From Ignavibacteria bacterium (GTDB taxonomy: Bacteria > Bacteroidota > Ignavibacteria > Tepidaquicellales > Tepidaquicellaceae), in assembly GCA_016709315.1 (NCBI GenBank), contig JADJMZ010000003.1, positions 248,001 to 312,000 on the forward strand: DNA of 64,000 nucleotides, read 5' to 3'. This document shows, piece after piece, positions 55,816 through 63,391 of this stretch. How positions within the stretch are numbered: position 1 is the stretch's first letter; every line of letters begins with the position of its first letter. The translations under genes were made by a program, and so were the position numbers. The notes beneath the pieces were generated by a model. The model was given only the letters and a program-made list of their open reading frames with translations, was not told where the DNA came from and did not search any database.

Positions 55816-56049
55816 TTAGATCAAAAAGGTTTTTATTTCATTGACGTCCGGAACTCTGCCTTTTACTTTGATCTCTTCATCTATCATTAAAACAGGAGTT
55901 ATCAGTACATTGTATTTCATTATCTCCTCTATGTCTTCAATTTTGATAACATCTGCCTGCATGTCTAATCTGTTCAGAGCTTCTATTACATTGTTATAGG
56001 TGGATTTGCACTTTGAGCAACCCGTACCTAATATTTTTATTTGTTTCAT
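55816..56049 (-). CDS. Small thioredoxin-family protein (MTH895/TM0996-like)
   Basis: 77 aa, cytosolic. ILGTGCSKCKSTYNNV holds a CxxC pair (CSKC) at residues about 10-13, and NVLITPVLMIDEEIKVKGRVP supplies the cis-proline and the closing strand. Members of this family often lie beside arsR or permease genes. It could deliver or reduce thiol-bound metalloid. It follows arsR by 60 bp. Confidence 0.85.
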   Translation of the reverse strand: MKQIKILGTGCSKCKSTYNNVIEALNRLDMQADVIKIEDIEEIMKYNVLITPVLMIDEEIKVKGRVPDVNEIKTFLI

Positions 56050-56109
56050 ATTTGTTTGTTTTAGTTATTCGGTAATCGCAAAACTACGAACACCTTGATT
56101 AAATTTTTT

Positions 56110-56415
56110 TTAGCTTAATAATCCGTTCATTAATCTTTTGGCAAGAACCCAGTTTTTACGGTTAATGCAATACTTTACTGTTGGCGGTGTAATATCTCCC
56201 TGAATTAATCCGGCAGCTTTGAGTTCGTTTAAATGTTGAGATAGTGTGGACTTAGCTATTGGAAGTTCTTGTGCCATATCACCGTGATAGCAGCAGGATT
56301 GTGTATTAAGCAATTGCAAAATTGCAATTCTGACCGGGTGTCCAAGCGCTTTTGCAAATCTTGCAATCTGCTCTTGTTCTTTAGTAAAGTAGTCGGATTT
56401 TAAAGTTGTTATCAT
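56110..56415 (-). CDS. arsR: ArsR-family metalloregulator
   Basis: 101 aa winged-helix repressor: FAKALGHPVRIAILQLL, then NTQSCCYHGDMAQELPIAKSTLSQHLNELKAAGLIQG. The recognition helix is STLSQHLNELKAAG. The adjacent cysteines in QSCCYHG at the start of helix 4 are a plausible As(III)/metal site. It is first in the ars operon and most likely binds the 12-bp-arm inverted repeat just upstream, releasing it when arsenite binds. Confidence 0.9.
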   Translation of the reverse strand: MITTLKSDYFTKEQEQIARFAKALGHPVRIAILQLLNTQSCCYHGDMAQELPIAKSTLSQHLNELKAAGLIQGDITPPTVKYCINRKNWVLAKRLMNGLLS

Positions 56416-56426
56416 AATTTTCCTTT

Positions 56427-56456
56427 TTTGTTGTTCGTTAATTTACGAACAACAAA
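56427..56456. promoter_or_regulatory. Perfect inverted repeat upstream of arsR: probable ArsR operator
   Basis: tttgttgttcgt (56427-56438) and acgaacaacaaa (56445-56456) are exact reverse complements separated by taattt. The repeat ends 12 bp before the arsR start codon. Size, symmetry and position match ArsR-family operators. A weaker related pair, ttcg...cgaa, lies between arsR and the small thioredoxin gene near 56070-56090. Confidence 0.82.
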
Positions 56457-56642
56457 TTTCAATTTCAAGTTAATCGTTTTGGATCAGTTAACTATCAAAA
56501 TATTTCTCGAGAGAAAATTGTTATGTATAATATTTAGCTTTATAAAATACTCACAAAAAAAGGATTGCTCTAATGCTCTTAAATTGATAAAAGAAAATGC
56601 ATATCTTACTTTGTAGTTCAAAATATTATCGAATCTTACTTT

Positions 56643-57887
56643 ATGAAAGAAAACATTAAGTTAAACATAGATAATCCGCAGGAACTTGAAAAGCTTTACA
56701 GAACCGACAAGTCATCTTTCAAACAAGAGTTTAATTTATTGTATCCTGATTTAAAAGAAAATAAACTCGCAGATTTCTGGAATGAACGTCTTAATTATGA
56801 AAGTCCTGATATTACATGGGGCTCACGCGGTGAATTTGCATTTGTAATAATTGCTTCACTGCTTGCAGGTTTTATTGCAAAGATTCCTGCGTACTTACCG
56901 GTTGACGAAATTTTTTTCTATACAAGAAATGCCGGTTTTGTAATATTTCCCATTCTGATATTTTACTTTGCATGGAAAAACAAACTCTCGTTAAAAAAAA
57001 TATTAATTATTACTGCAGCAATTCTGTTTGCATTAATATTTATTAATTTATTACCGCACAATAACGAGAGTAACACTTTAATATTATCCTGTATTCATTT
57101 GCCTTTATTTCTCTGGTCTGTCCTTGGTTTTGCATTTACAGGCAACAGGTTAAATAATTATAAAGATAGAATTGAATACTTAAGATTTAACGGTGATTTA
57201 ATTGTAATAACTGCAATTATTCTGATTGCAGGAGTAATACTTTCTGGTTTGACAGTAGGTTTGTTTTCATTAATCGGTTTGCAAATCTTTGAATTCTACC
57301 GCGAATATATCGGGATATTCGGCCTCTCAGCAGCACCTATAATCGGAACTTATGCAGTTCAGAAAAATCCGCAGTTAGTAAACAAAGTCTCTCCCGTAAT
57401 TGCTAAAATATTTTCCCCGCTGGTATTAATTACTTTAATCGTTTACATCATTGCTATAATTGCTACAGGTAAGGACCCATATAATGACAGACAGTTTCTT
57501 CTTACATTCAACGGATTGCTGATAGTGGTAATGGCAATCATTGTGTTTTCATTAGCGGAAACTTCAAGATCAAAAAGAAACAGGACAGAAATTACAGTTT
57601 TATTTTTACTGACTGCGCTGACAATAATTGTTAACGGAATTGCGCTTTCAGCAATCGTATTCAGAATTTCCGAATGGGGAATCACACCAAACAGACTTGC
57701 TGTTCTCGGTGGGAATATTTTGATCCTTACGAATCTTTTACTGGTGTCATATAAACTTTTGATGACATTGCTTAACAAAAGTGAACTGGAGAATGTTGAA
57801 AAGTTAATTTCAATATTCCTGCCGGTGTATGGTTTATGGACGGTGATTGTGGTATTTATATTCCCTTTAATTTTTAATTTCAGGTAA
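56643..57887 (+). CDS. DUF4153-like polytopic membrane protein
   Basis: 414 aa. After a soluble N-terminus (1-60) there are about eleven to twelve hydrophobic helices. The segment RISEWGITPNRLAVLGGNILIL near 350 resembles the conserved motif of DUF4153 proteins, whose function is unknown. It is divergent from the ars operon; the region between the two starts includes the ArsR operator, so cross-regulation is possible but not shown. Confidence 0.65.
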   Translation: MKENIKLNIDNPQELEKLYRTDKSSFKQEFNLLYPDLKENKLADFWNERLNYESPDITWGSRGEFAFVIIASLLAGFIAKIPAYLPVDEIFFYTRNAGFVIFPILIFYFAWKNKLSLKKILIITAAILFALIFINLLPHNNESNTLILSCIHLPLFLWSVLGFAFTGNRLNNYKDRIEYLRFNGDLIVITAIILIAGVILSGLTVGLFSLIGLQIFEFYREYIGIFGLSAAPIIGTYAVQKNPQLVNKVSPVIAKIFSPLVLITLIVYIIAIIATGKDPYNDRQFLLTFNGLLIVVMAIIVFSLAETSRSKRNRTEITVLFLLTALTIIVNGIALSAIVFRISEWGITPNRLAVLGGNILILTNLLLVSYKLLMTLLNKSELENVEKLISIFLPVYGLWTVIVVFIFPLIFNFR

Positions 57888-58057
57888 AGTATCTCAAAAA
57901 TAATTTCTCAGTAATTCATCTAAGCTTCTCCACTAACATCTTCAGTTCTTTTTCCTGATAATAATAGTCATCATTTCAGGTTTCAGATCAGGAAAATATT
58001 CCGTGTATATCGCTCTTTGAAAATCTAAACATTAATCTAGTTCACTCTTAATTCTTG
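57888..58057. other. Intergenic stretch before repeat family 2, no gene seen
   Basis: AT-rich. Read on the minus strand, parts translate as FQRAIYTEYFPDLKPEMMTIII before stops, which might be a decayed gene end, but the evidence is thin. Together with the following repeat it makes a 329-bp gap between the DUF4153 gene and the convergent malic enzyme gene. Confidence 0.4.
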
Positions 58058-58211
58058 GTACACGTCAAATATATTTTTTCGCAGATATTCGCAGATAAAA
58101 TTCGCTGATTTACGCAAATAATCTCTTTAATGATCTTGTTTCTGCGAAAATCTGCGTGATAATTCTGCGTCATCTGCGAGAATTTCTATCAGAAAATTTT
58201 GTCGTGTAGAA
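58058..58211. repeat. Family 2 MITE-like repeat, copy 2
   Basis: Matches 6958-7116. Left end tacacgtcaaatatattt, right end agaaaattttgtcgtgtaga; the terminal bases are inversely related. The inner arms cgcagatattcgcag and tctgcgaaaatctgcg are complementary. It ends 6 bp from the stop codon of the malic enzyme gene and may also act as its transcription terminator. Confidence 0.8.
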
Positions 58212-58216
58212 AGCTC

Positions 58217-59842
58217 TTAATTATATTCAGGAAAATACACTTTGCTTTTAATGAACTTTTCAATATTCTCAGGGCGATTTATTCCGGCAAGACCGCTGTC
58301 AAAAATATATTCCGCTATTTTAATGGCAACATTGACAGATACATTACGAATTTCGGAAATTGGCGGGTAAATCAAACCGGATTTCAGCATTTCCTCTGAA
58401 ACCAGACCTGCAAGAGCTTTTGCAGCACAGATAAACATTTCATCAGTTACACGCTTTACTTCCGTGGCAAATACTGCCAGACCCATTGCAGGAAATATAA
58501 ACACATTATTGCCTTGTCCGGGTATGAATTTTTTGCCATTTAGCTCTACAACTTCAAACGGACTTCCGCTTGCAAATATTGCTTTACCGGCACTCCATTT
58601 ATATGCCTCTTCGGCTGTACATTCTGAATGAGTAGTCGGATTTGAATACGGAAAAATCAATGGAAATTCATTAATTGCAGACATCGTTTCGATTATTTCT
58701 TTTGTAAAAGCTCCGCCAATTGCGCTTACTCCAATAATAGCTGTTGGTCTCAGTTGTCTTATAGCAGTTATAAAATCTGCTATTGGTTCATGATCATGTG
58801 CAAAAGTTTTTTTATAATTTTCCAGGTCTGAACGTGAGTTAACCAGTAATCCTTTTGAATTAAACATCCATATTCTGTCCAAAGCTTCCACTTTACTTAA
58901 ACCATTTTCCTGTAATATTTTAATTAGTAAACCGGCTATTCCTGTACCGGCGGAACCCGCACCTAGAAACAGAAACTTTTGTTCTGTAATAGGTTTTCCG
59001 GTTAACCTGCAAGCCGATATCAGTCCCGCAGCAGCAACTCCGGCAGTACCCTGTATGTCATCATTAAATGTACAAATCTTTTCTCGGTATTTATCAAGAA
59101 TCATAACTGCATCAGGACCGGCAAAATCTTCCCATTGAATACATATTTTTGGAAATACACTGGTAATTGAACTGATAAATTCTTCAATAAACTCTTCATA
59201 TTCCTTTCCCTTCACTCTTCGGATTTTAAGCCCGGGATATAACGGATCATTCAGAAAAGCCTCGTTGTTTGTACCTGTATCAAGTACTATTGGCAGAGTG
59301 TAATCCGGGTCAATTCCGGCGCATGCAGTATAAAGTGCAAGTTTCCCAATCGGAATACCCATACCGCTTATTCCTAAATCACCAAGTCCCAGGATCCTTC
59401 CGCCATCTGTTACTACAGTAACGCGCACATCTTTGATATTCCAGTTTCCTAATATTTCACGAATGTTATCTTTATCTTTTATGGAAATATATAAACCTCT
59501 TGGTCTCCTGAATATATGACCGAATTTCTGGCATGCTTCTCCCACCGTAGGTGTGTATATCAATGGAAAATATTTTACAGGGTTATCCATTATTGTCCTG
59601 AAAAAAAGCGTCTGATTATTATCAAGCAATTGAATCAGATAGACATATTTATTGATAGATTCTTTAAAGTGGTCTACCTGTTCATTTACTCTTACTATCT
59701 GCTGTTCAATGTCTTCTACCTGATTTGGCAGTAAGCCATGAAGTCCGTACATATCTCTTTCTTTGTCTGTAAAACCAGTCCCTTTGTTTAAACGCGGGTC
59801 GTGAAGAATCTCATATCCGCTTTTTGTGTATTTAACTTCCAT
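58217..59842 (-). CDS. maeA: NAD-dependent malic enzyme
   Basis: 541 aa, the long (eukaryote/SfcA-type) form. YTPTVGEACQKFGHIFRRPRG (catalytic Tyr region about 112-132), VVTDGGRILGLGDLGISGMGIPIGKL, the metal-binding QWEDFAGPDA (Glu, Asp) and FNDDIQGTAGVAAAGL. A Rossmann fold follows (FLFLGAGSAGTGIAGLL). It oxidatively decarboxylates malate to pyruvate. NAD preference is assumed from the family form and is not proven. It stands alone. Confidence 0.93.
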   Translation of the reverse strand: MEVKYTKSGYEILHDPRLNKGTGFTDKERDMYGLHGLLPNQVEDIEQQIVRVNEQVDHFKESINKYVYLIQLLDNNQTLFFRTIMDNPVKYFPLIYTPTVGEACQKFGHIFRRPRGLYISIKDKDNIREILGNWNIKDVRVTVVTDGGRILGLGDLGISGMGIPIGKLALYTACAGIDPDYTLPIVLDTGTNNEAFLNDPLYPGLKIRRVKGKEYEEFIEEFISSITSVFPKICIQWEDFAGPDAVMILDKYREKICTFNDDIQGTAGVAAAGLISACRLTGKPITEQKFLFLGAGSAGTGIAGLLIKILQENGLSKVEALDRIWMFNSKGLLVNSRSDLENYKKTFAHDHEPIADFITAIRQLRPTAIIGVSAIGGAFTKEIIETMSAINEFPLIFPYSNPTTHSECTAEEAYKWSAGKAIFASGSPFEVVELNGKKFIPGQGNNVFIFPAMGLAVFATEVKRVTDEMFICAAKALAGLVSEEMLKSGLIYPPISEIRNVSVNVAIKIAEYIFDSGLAGINRPENIEKFIKSKVYFPEYN

Positions 59843-60109
59843 ATAAAATTATTTAAGAATTTATATTAATGTATTTCTGAATAAGCTTGTGTTAATTATA
59901 ATTAATTCTTTCAAAATTAACATTATAATTTTGTTAAATATTAAGGAATTATCTATTCACTAATTTCTCACATTACAGAAGTCTGAAATATTTTAATTCA
60001 AAGAAAATAATAGTGTAGTGGCGCACGAAGTGAAACCTTTGAAATTGAAAGATCTTCATTATATTAAGCGGACAGGCAACAGATAATGATGATTGCATGA
60101 TAATAATTT

Positions 60110-60571
60110 TTATTTTTTTACGGGGAATAGTTCGTCAAATATCTTTTGTCTGTAATCAAAGATGAAATTAACTTTCTTTTTTACAATCAGATTATGGGGA
60201 ATGAATTCAAACACTCCGCCTGGAGAAATGTACCGGACGGTATCAGTCATAAATGTTTTATTATTTCTTTCTATGAACTTGTGTTCGTGAATCCACATTT
60301 TGTAAGGACCTTTTAGCTGTGTGTCTTCAAAGCAATTAGGGGGATCCCATTTTGTGATCTCTGTCCGCCAGTTAAAAGGAATGCCGTTGAGTTTAATTTT
60401 ATAATCAATGAGCGTACCTTTTTTCATTTCGACAGGTAATGGTGTAATGATCCTGAACCCGAGTATCGGCGGTGTGATTTTATCAAGGTTTTCCGCTTTA
60501 CTGAAAAAATCAAAAACTTCTTCTATACTTCCGTTTAGAACAGTTTCTCTAATAAGAATATGAGGTTTCAA
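60110..60571 (-). CDS. SRPBCC-family ligand-binding protein
   Basis: 153 aa, no signal peptide. START/Bet v1-like fold: IRETVLNGSIEEVFDFFSKAENLDKITPP (N-terminal strand and helices), GTLIDYKIKLNGIPFNWRTEI, and DTVRYISPGGVFEF, ending in the long C-terminal helix VKKKVNFIFDYRQKIFDELF. This subgroup is often found with DUF2061 or NAD-epimerase-like genes and is thought to bind a lipid or hydrophobic ligand. The DUF2061 gene is adjacent and in the same direction. Confidence 0.82.
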   Translation of the reverse strand: MKPHILIRETVLNGSIEEVFDFFSKAENLDKITPPILGFRIITPLPVEMKKGTLIDYKIKLNGIPFNWRTEITKWDPPNCFEDTQLKGPYKMWIHEHKFIERNNKTFMTDTVRYISPGGVFEFIPHNLIVKKKVNFIFDYRQKIFDELFPVKK

Positions 60572-60636
60572 TTAATAAATTACTTATTTTAATTAAGAGA
60601 TTAAACTTTAGCAGATTTAATGAAACTAACAAAATA

Positions 60637-61101
60637 TCAGGAAACAACTTTATTAACAACAGGGTTAACAATTTCTTTATGAGCGGATATCTTCAGCCAT
60701 ACTCTTTCATGCAGATAATACAAAAACATTTTTGTAAATACTTCCGTGAATCCAATCTCAAAAGCTTTTGTATAATCTCCTGTTACAAAGAAAGCAATAA
60801 TTATTGTATCAATAGTTCCGAAGATCCTCCAGCTTATTCCTTTGGCAATACTTCTGCGGTGTCTGTCCTGATAATGTTTTATTCCGTTTGAGGAAACTAT
60901 TTCTCTTTTACCTATTTTTAAAAGAACCCAGACTCTTTCATGAAAATAATAGAGAATAATTTTTGTGAACAATTCAATTCCGCCGATTTTGAGAGCTTTG
61001 CTTATATCTCCTGTAAACAGCCATGAAAGGAAGATGGTATCGGCAGTTCCGATAATTCTCCATGTTACTCCTTTCAAAAAACTTATTTTCCTGGATACCA
61101 T
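60637..61101 (-). CDS. Membrane protein with two tandem DUF2061 domains
   Basis: 154 aa. Two internally homologous halves: KGVTWRIIGTADTIFLSWLFTGDISKALKIGGIELFTKIILYYFHERVW (about 10-60) and KGISWRIFGTIDTIIIAFFVTGDYTKAFEIGFTEVFTKMFLYYLHERVW (about 87-137). Each half has two helices and ends in YxHERVW. Most DUF2061 proteins have a single unit, so this is a gene-internal duplication. Function unknown; it lies 65 bp upstream of the SRPBCC gene in the same direction. Confidence 0.88.
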   Translation of the reverse strand: MVSRKISFLKGVTWRIIGTADTIFLSWLFTGDISKALKIGGIELFTKIILYYFHERVWVLLKIGKREIVSSNGIKHYQDRHRRSIAKGISWRIFGTIDTIIIAFFVTGDYTKAFEIGFTEVFTKMFLYYLHERVWLKISAHKEIVNPVVNKVVS

Positions 61102-61232
61102 TTTACTTGCGCTGATTTACTGTTATTGAACAAAAATGTAAAAAGGTATAATAGAAATCAATACTGAATACTTTCGTTTTTTATAAAACAGATAAAAGTT
61201 ATTATTAATAAAAATAAAATGATAAATAAATA

Positions 61233-61895
61233 ATGAGAAGACCTGTTGTTAAGATATGTTGCATAAGTTCAGTTTACGAAGCAATAACCGCAGTTGAATG
61301 CGGCGCTTCTGCGCTTGGACTTGTTTCGGGTATGCCGAGCGGACCGGGAGTTATTTCAGATGAACAAATATCCGGTATTCTAAAATATGTTCCTGGAAAT
61401 ATTTCTTCTTTTTTACTCACAAGTAAAATTACAGCAGAAGGAATTATTGAACAGCACAGGAAATTCAATACAACTGCAATTCAGATAGTAGATGAAGTTG
61501 AATTAAATGTTTATGAAAAAATAAAACAGTCACTTCCTGAAATAAAGATAGTGCAGGTTGTTCATGTCACAGACGAATCATCCGTAAATTATGCGATCAG
61601 TGTTTCTCAATTTGCAGATGCATTACTTTTGGACTCGGGAAATCCAAAGAAGGAAATTAAGGAGCTCGGAGGCACGGGCAGAGTGCATAACTGGAGTATC
61701 AGCAGACAAATCCGTGAAGCTGTGACAATACCGGTTTATCTTGCAGGAGGATTGAATTCAGGAAATGTAATTAACGCAATAGAAGCTGTAGATCCCTACG
61801 GTGTGGATCTCTGCAGCGGAGTAAGAACTGACGGTAAGCTTGACATCATTAAATTAAAAGAATTTTTTAATAAAGTTAAATCAGTCGACAGCTAA
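61233..61895 (+). CDS. trpF: Phosphoribosylanthranilate isomerase-like protein
   Basis: 220 aa (beta/alpha)8 barrel. VKICCISS at 6-13 holds the general-base Cys9; the canonical next residue Gly is Cys here. Asp134 in LLLDSG is the likely general acid. Phosphate-binding GGTGRVHNW (146-154) and VYLAGGLNSGNV follow. The loop GLVSGMPSGPGVIS departs from the usual GFVFxxxSPR, so the protein is a divergent TrpF subfamily and another substrate is possible. No other trp genes are near. Confidence 0.75.
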   Translation: MRRPVVKICCISSVYEAITAVECGASALGLVSGMPSGPGVISDEQISGILKYVPGNISSFLLTSKITAEGIIEQHRKFNTTAIQIVDEVELNVYEKIKQSLPEIKIVQVVHVTDESSVNYAISVSQFADALLLDSGNPKKEIKELGGTGRVHNWSISRQIREAVTIPVYLAGGLNSGNVINAIEAVDPYGVDLCSGVRTDGKLDIIKLKEFFNKVKSVDS

Positions 61896-62235
61896 TACAC
61901 ATTACACACTTTTTTTATTTAGAAATATTGTCTGATCTGAATCCTAAGTTTAAACAAAAAATGATATTGGCATTTAAACTAAATAAATATTATTTTTGCA
62001 TTACATTAAAACACCCCAAACGACCGTTCTGAAATTTTTCATGTAAAGATACCTTTTGAAAGATATGCTACAGTATCTTCAGTTCTTTTACTAATGATCA
62101 ATCAAAGTTTAATAATTTATAATTCAAAGTAAATATTCCAAAAATTCAATTATTTTAAATCAGAAAGGAGGGAAATGATTTAAAAAGTAAAGACTTATTT
62201 AAACCCACAAATTTATAAATTTAATCAAACAAAAA
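61896..62235. other. 340-bp AT-rich leader region, no gene
   Basis: No conserved gene. A strong Shine-Dalgarno-like aaaggaggg at 62164-62172 precedes ATG-ATT-TAA at 62175-62183, a two-codon frame. The CHRD/T9SS gene begins 53 bp later and lacks a clear ribosome site of its own. Nothing else is recognised. Confidence 0.5.
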
Positions 62236-63255
62236 ATGAAAAATTTTACAAAACATCTCACAAGCTTTTTATTGATTTTAACAGTTATACTGCTTATGCA
62301 ATCAAATTCCTTTGCTCTGATTTACCCGATAAATCATACTTTATCAGGAGCTAATGAAAATCCGCCTAACGTATCAACCGGCACAGGATCAATAGCAGGT
62401 ACTTTTGATAATGTTTCTAAAGTCCTTTCCTTTAACTTAACATTCAGCGGACTGCTTGGCACTACTACAGCAGCTCATTTTCATGCTCCGGCTGGAATAA
62501 CAACAAATTCTCCTGTAAGAATTGGATTTGCAGGATTTCCGACAGGAGTATCATCAGGTGTTTACAGCAATTCTTATGTTCTGACAGCACAGCAGGAAGC
62601 GTGGCTTTTGTCAGATTCTATGTATGTAAATGTTCATTCAAATTTATTCCCCGGGGGAGAGATTAGACATCAGCTAATTCCCGATGCGCCTCTTCCTGTT
62701 GAACTCGCAAGTTTTATTTCAGCAGTAAGCGGCAATGAAGTTACTCTGAACTGGACAACTCTGAAAGAAATCAATAATGCAGGATTTGATATTGAAAGAA
62801 AACTTTCTGTCACCAGCGACTGGACAAAAGCCGGATTTGTTGAAGGTCACGGAACAGTTACAGGTTCTAATGAATATTCTTTTACGGAAACCGTAAGTTC
62901 GGGTAAATATAATTACAGACTGAAGCAGATAGATGTGAACGGAAATTTTGAATATTTTAATTTATCAAACGAAGTAGTAGTTGGAATTCCTGAAAGTTAT
63001 TCATTGTCACAGAATTATCCGAATCCATTCAATCCTTCAACAAAAATTAATTATTCAATTAAAGAAGAAGGAAACGTAAACATTACACTTTACAATATTT
63101 ATGGAAAGGAAGTTGCTGTTATTTTAAATGAAAACAGAACTGCCGGATTTTATAATTTGCAGTTCAATTCATCCGGACTTTCAAGCGGTGTATATTTCTA
63201 CAAAATCATTTCAGGTAATTTTACTGATACAAAGAGAATGACACTTGTAAAATAA
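62236..63255 (+). CDS. Secreted CHRD-domain protein with T9SS sorting tail
   Basis: 339 aa. Signal peptide about 1-27. CHRD domain about 32-148: HTLSGANENPPNVSTGTGSIAGTF, AAHFHAPAG and YVNVHSNLFPGGEIRHQL. A linker fibronectin-like region with PVELASFISAVSGNEVTLNWTTLKEINNAGFDIER (about 153-245) follows, common in Ignavibacteria secreted proteins. The T9SS type A tail is SYSLSQNYPNPFNPSTKINYSI ... GVYFYKIISG (about 253-339). The CHRD fold, first described in chordin, has unknown function in bacteria. Confidence 0.88.
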   Translation: MKNFTKHLTSFLLILTVILLMQSNSFALIYPINHTLSGANENPPNVSTGTGSIAGTFDNVSKVLSFNLTFSGLLGTTTAAHFHAPAGITTNSPVRIGFAGFPTGVSSGVYSNSYVLTAQQEAWLLSDSMYVNVHSNLFPGGEIRHQLIPDAPLPVELASFISAVSGNEVTLNWTTLKEINNAGFDIERKLSVTSDWTKAGFVEGHGTVTGSNEYSFTETVSSGKYNYRLKQIDVNGNFEYFNLSNEVVVGIPESYSLSQNYPNPFNPSTKINYSIKEEGNVNITLYNIYGKEVAVILNENRTAGFYNLQFNSSGLSSGVYFYKIISGNFTDTKRMTLVK

Positions 63256-63280
63256 TTTTTATAAATAAATTATTAAAATC

Positions 63281-63316
63281 ATAAAGCCGGGAAGCTTAAA
63301 TTTTCCCGGCTTTATT
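63281..63316 (+). terminator. Rho-independent terminator after the CHRD gene
   Basis: aaagccgggaa (63283-63293) pairs with ttcccggcttt (63303-63313) around a 9-nt loop, followed by T/A-rich sequence. Confidence 0.85.
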
Positions 63317-63391
63317 GTTGAATTAAGCTATTAATTAAATCATTCCCTTTTCTATCTTTATAATTCCTTTCAGCGTTTGTATATTATATGC

